From: Jaltomata sinuosa
Taxonomy: Eukaryota; Streptophyta; Magnoliopsida; Solanales; Solanaceae
Length of the DNA stretch: 64,000 bases
Direction of reading: 5' to 3'
NCBI GenBank assembly: GCA_003996215.1
Contig: QJPP01000446.1
Location: 37,949-101,948 of the forward strand
Shown here: positions 60,216 through 64,000 of the stretch, piece by piece
Layout: every line of letters begins with the position of its first letter
Numbering within the stretch: position 1 is the first letter of the stretch
Notes under the pieces: model-generated
The model's input: the letters and a program-made list of their open reading frames with translations, nothing else
Database searches by the model: none
What the model was told of the DNA's origin: nothing
Position numbers and translations under genes: made by a program

Positions 60216-60372
60216 GAACTTCGTTTTTCTCGTATTTTCTTCCGTTTTCGTGTTTGCTTCCATTTCCTACAAATACAACATAAAAACATCAAAAACAACA
60301 ATGGTTGCTTGAAAACGTACGATTGTTCTTAGTAAAAAGGAGTCGAAAGTGGCGTAAATTAGCGTCACATCA

Positions 60373-60377
60373 GACAT
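60373..60377. repeat. Right target-site duplication of the LTR element
   Basis: gacat, identical to 53500-53504. Confidence 0.9.
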
Positions 60378-60533
60378 ATTGGGCTTCATTTTGTTTTTGG
60401 GCCTTCCATTGTGGGACACCATTTGAAAAAGCCCACTCATTAGCTCTTTCTTATGATCAAGTGAGGTGTACTCTATTCTTGTCTATTTTGAAAAGACTAA
60501 TACCTTTTTATATTTGAAAATTTGTTATCCTAA

Positions 60534-60719
60534 GGGCTCGTTTGGTTGGGAACAAGTTATCCCGGGATTAGTTATCTCATCCTCAATGTCGGATAAAAAT
60601 AACACTACAATCCCGGGATAAGTTATCCCGCGATTTTATCCCAACCAAACATGGGATAAACTCATCCTAAAGTTAATTTCGGGAGTGGTTATCCTTTCTT
60701 CCTTGTACCAAACGATCCC
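60534..60719. mobile_element. Tourist-like MITE
   Basis: The left end gggctcgtttggttgggaac and the right end cttgtaccaaacgatccc are inverted repeats, flanked by TAA at 60531-60533 and 60720-60722. The inside has repeated ttatcccgggat words. 186 bp, non-coding. Confidence 0.85.
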
Positions 60720-60722
60720 TAA

Positions 60723-63380
60723 CAGTCTAGTTGTCGTCAATGACATGACATGTTGAAAATCACTACGTCAAAAGGTATTGTTGATATGTTGTACATAATT
60801 TTAGCTATGTGTCGAAGTCTTTCTTGCTTAAGTGCTATATTCGTTCAAATACGTTATGTATAAAATGAAATGAAATAATCAATAATCACCATATTAGCAT
60901 CTCCTAACTTAGAAGTAGATTCAGAAATTTAAGTTAGTAAAATAGAATATTACTACATTCATTATTTATTTTTTGTGAAATTTCAAACTTATAACATGCA
61001 CGTGTATGTTTACATACACATTCTCGTTGCCCTTAATGACGTGCTTTTACTCGATAAAATATGGTCTTATAAAATGAAATGAAAGAAGTAATAGCCATCA
61101 AAGTATCTTGACACTAAGAGACGTGTTCAGAATTTTAAATTACTCGACTAGAGTATCACTCCTTGAGGTTGTACTCAAATTTTCTTTACACACCAAACAT
61201 TTTCCAAAGTGTGTAAAGGGGATTCGGGTACAACTTGAAGGGGTAAACTATATATTGGTTGATAATACAATACATTTAAACAAACTTGTATGAAAACAAT
61301 CAGACATGAGTTAAAGGGAGATGTTTGGTTTATTTGTCTAGTCCAAGTTTAAAACATTGAAACAAAAATTTCAGAAAATAACAAATGATCCATTTAAGTA
61401 GTTGGGGTGCACCTTGTTCACCTTATCAACTTAGTCCCCAATTGATATGTCTCTATCCATGTCTGTTCAAACAACAACCAAAGATGAAGCCCATTCCCCA
61501 CCCCCCACCCTACCCCATAACTAGCACTCATTGGCCCCTTTTTTTAGGCCATTCTTTAAATTTTTTCGTCGTTAATTAGTGAGCTAAAATTTTGCCTTTA
61601 GAAATAGTCATATAAATTTTTCTTGAGGCTGAAGTTTAACGCAGAGCTTTTTGGTTGTTAAGCTATAGAGCAAAATCCAACAACTTCAGTCTTTCTGGTT
61701 TGCACTAAACTGGCTTAACTACTGCAGCATATTCAATTAATCTAAATTCAGAAGCTGAAATTTCATCTGTACCATCAATAGGTTTAGCCAGGGCATTTAC
61801 AACACGACCCAAATAAGCCTCACTCACGGGTATCTAAGCAATTCTTCCCGGCCGCTTTCAGTTAGTGTTCATTGTTAACTGATCGTTCGCTATCTGGCTG
61901 GAAAAGATGGTCTAAAAGCTTCCTCTCTCCCAATAAACAAGACGAGATCACCACTTCTCTCAATAATGGACTTCCTTTACTTCATAACCTTAGCCTTAGA
62001 TGTTCTTTCATAGATTCTTGAACCTTCCAACAGACAAATTTAGTCCATGAACTAATGGGAACAAAACATAATGGCCTCAAAACAAGGTCATTTATGCAAA
62101 TTCCCTCACCCCTACTCCATACTTGAGGCTATTTTTTAAATTATGACGTTGTTAGTCCAATGGGCTAAATTTCGCCTTTAAAAGTAATAATATAACCTTT
62201 TTGTAGATAAATTTAGTTTACTGGACCAAATCAGGGACATAATTTAATAGTGCATTCAAAAGTGGCCATTTGTGCAAATGACCCACCCTATAACCCCACT
62301 TCTTTAATGGACTGAAATTACACACTGTGCATTGCCCACTAGGCCATCCCCATCACTCCAACCCAAAAGTGGGTGTACAAAAGCTGGTCTGTTACTTAAC
62401 TAGCATGTTCAAAAAACTTAGATGAGGGGTTATGGCTTTAAAAGTACACTTCCTACAAGAAAATATTTTCTTGGCCCATTTTGTAAAAAATAATGGGCCC
62501 ATGGGCCCATTTATAGTTTTTGGAAGGCAACAATTAGTAACTTTCATTGTCGGTGGGTGGTTGTTTGCTTCTATATGTGTGTGTCAAAATTGCTATTCTT
62601 CCGGTGAGAATCGTGGTGGAGGGGTAAATACTCGTTCATTTTTAATTTGAGGTTTCGAGTTCTAGTTCTGATGTTGTCCTATTAGTAAATTGTGTTCAAA
62701 AACAAGAAAATAGAAAACGAAACAAAATAGAGATATTCCGAGCCCACAATTTTCATGTGTATCCTTGAGAAATTTTAACCCTCTATGTAATAGCAATAAC
62801 GCAAATTATGAAACTCCGGTGAACTTAAATGGCAGAGTAAATCACGCACTGAACATTGCATCTTTTTTTTCTTCTTCTAAAGAATGAAGCAAAATTTTGC
62901 AAAAATACTGTGAGAGTATTTCAGATTTGTCTTCTCCTTAACCCTTTAAGAGCTAAAAGAAAATGCTTCTATATATAAACACAAAACCTTTTTCTCTCTC
63001 TAATCAATGAGGAACAAGTTTAAAACATAAATTCAACTAGTCTAATCTTATTATGGGTATCGAACATCGCATGGAAAACCAAAAGAGATTTCTATATCTA
63101 TATATTGCTGATCCACAAAGTGAATGCAGCCAAATTTCATCATACATCATTTCAAGATTCATCTTCTATTTACTATTATCTTGTATGGTTACCCCTTTTG
63201 CCTTTTGTCCCTACTGTTTTATTTCTCTTTTTTTTTTTTGTGAATTGGCTATTCATACTTTTTCTTTCTTCATGATAACTCACTTGACACTTCTTCAAGA
63301 TCCATTTGTCTTCTTACATATACACACACACATCTACATCTATATATGATGATGACTTGTAAAATATCAAATAAACAAAC
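60723..63380. other. Gene-poor right-hand spacer
   Basis: It holds a weak repeat pair (61545-61605 and 62125-62190, sharing gctaaatttcgccttt-like text) and the plastid atpA fragment. Pyrimidine-rich, AT-rich sequence follows to 63380. The open frames at 62432-62650 and 63053-63349 show no recognisable domain; the second has hydrophobic stretches of low complexity. Confidence 0.55.
61726..61833 (-). pseudogene. atpA: Plastid atpA fragment in nuclear DNA (NUPT)
   Basis: The minus strand reads, in one frame, IPVSEAYLGRVVNALAKPID followed by GTDEISASEFRLIE, which is the segment of plastid ATP synthase alpha subunit just before the nucleotide-binding domain. The match fades on both sides within a few codons. 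The plastid form has Arg-Gly where Thr-Asp is found here, so the piece is diverged. At about 36 codons, with no start or context, it cannot be a gene. It could have come by way of the mitochondrial genome. Confidence 0.8.
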
Positions 63381-63395
63381 TTGTAACGTGTCAAA

Positions 63396-63664
63396 GTGTA
63401 TTGTTCTTGGAGTTTTGTTGATGTCTATTGTTGCAGGTAGATCGATTGTAGTATTATTTTGTGGTACTTTGTTACTATCTGTTGTTTTGTTATTGTATAT
63501 TATTGTTGGTACTTCTATTACGTCTTTTTCTAGACTGTTTGTGTCCTGAGCCGGGGATCTATCGGAAACAGCCTCTCTACCTCACCTCTGAGGTAGAGAG
63601 ATATAGACTGCGTACACTCTACCTTCCCCAAAATCCATTTTATGGGAATACATTGAGTATGTTG
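63396..63664 (+). mobile_element. TS-type SINE, full length
   Basis: It has the core cggaaacagcctctctacct and actgcgtacactctaccttc, and a tail gagtatgttg. A perfect 15-bp duplication, ttgtaacgtgtcaaa, flanks it (63381-63395, 63665-63679). At 269 bp it is the longest TS copy in the window. Confidence 0.9.
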
Positions 63665-63679
63665 TTGTAACGTGTCAAA

Positions 63680-64000
63680 ACCAAAAATATTAACAAAAAC
63701 TAAAAATCACATGCATAAGCTAAGGTTTTTTTTTTGGGTCATATATATTTAAGATGACACAATGTAGGTAGTGATATTTAATATAGTGAAAGGGACATAG
63801 AGTCATAGAGAGCTCTTGGAATAATAAATTTGGGAGTTCTCAAGTGTCACATGGACTATCATGTGATGATATGGTATTTCAAGAAGCCAACATGGATCCT
63901 CTTATGGTAGGGTAAAGGGTATATATATCATGACATCATGAGATGTGATGGAGAGAATTAAAGAATTTAGTACACACGTCATTATTAAAAACACGCATTT
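63680..64000. other. Right-edge sequence without recognised features
   Basis: AT-rich sequence with no open frame of note. The words atatggtatttcaagaag and atatatatcatgacatcatg could be promoter sequence of a gene to the right, but nothing in the window shows this. Confidence 0.4.

Larger units (their letters stand above)
53505..60372 (-). mobile_element. Non-autonomous Athila-like LTR retrotransposon, structurally intact
   Basis: A 6868-bp element in minus orientation between perfect 5-bp duplications (gacat). In its own order: 5' LTR (60372-59010), tRNA-Asp primer site (59005-58988), one gag-protease ORF (58891-56363), about 1.5 kb without long ORFs, a polypurine tract and the 3' LTR (54835-53505). 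Reverse transcriptase, RNase H and integrase are absent; the 3' internal region holds only short, low-similarity frames. The tRNA-Asp primer, the D-L-G-A-S protease and the ttgagggtgt tract place it with Athila (Ty3/gypsy). It would need enzymes from an autonomous relative. The LTRs differ by only about six substitutions and two indels by eye, so insertion is recent. Confidence 0.93.
59010..60372 (-). repeat. 5' LTR of the intact element
   Basis: 1363 bp, TG...CA ends as in the partner LTR. It contains one more 31-bp palindrome unit (about 60124-60180) and one more T near 59219 than the other LTR. Substitutions noticed by eye are near 59314, 59328, 59988, 60132, 60193 and 60354. Confidence 0.95.

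Noticed and set aside
63053..63549. Two overlapping frames of 98 and 67 codons
   Set aside because: AT-rich hydrophobic translations, the second running into the TS SINE; no signal of a real gene.

Overview
The window looks like nuclear DNA of a dicot, most likely a Solanaceae species close to tomato or potato. The genes are intron-rich, the spacers are very AT-rich, and the short interspersed repeats are of kinds described from Solanaceae: TS-type SINEs with a (TTG)n tail and Au-type SINEs, together with Stowaway-like and Tourist-like MITEs. Exon structures, target-site duplications (TSDs) and motifs were all read by eye. No database search was run.

Layout. 1-751: first exon of a histone H2A.Z gene (minus strand), whose other exons lie off the left edge. 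3299-7232: complete eight-exon G-type lectin S-receptor-like kinase (plus). 8233-15322: complete eleven-exon AKT1-type Shaker potassium channel (minus), converging on the kinase. 15.3-31.7 kb: gene-free, AT-rich and full of MITEs, with a hairpin-forming Mutator-like element (18647-20811) and a plastid 16S rRNA fragment. 31.7-36.5 kb: a 1.02-kb direct repeat flanking half of an Athila-like LTR element. 38.4-51.9 kb: tandem duplication carrying two Ran GTPase genes that encode 221-residue proteins differing at three positions. 53505-60372: a young, structurally intact, non-autonomous LTR retrotransposon with one 842-codon gag-protease ORF, a tRNA-Asp primer site and a perfect 5-bp TSD. 60.4-64 kb: gene-poor, with a plastid atpA fragment and a full-length TS SINE.

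The host genes are ordinary plant genes (chromatin, receptor kinase, K+ uptake, nuclear transport) and form no common pathway. The accessory content is the more unusual part. Two diverged LTRs share a cluster of TGACGG-N-CCGTCA palindromes just upstream of the TATA box. The retroelement encodes Gag and protease but no reverse transcriptase or integrase. The MULE-like element encloses nine 112-bp repeats between long purine/pyrimidine arms. The 31.7-36.5 kb layout is what unequal exchange between an element-bearing and an empty chromosome would leave. The Ran pair shows a tract of near identity (end of intron 5 to intron 6) inside otherwise diverged introns, which suggests gene conversion.
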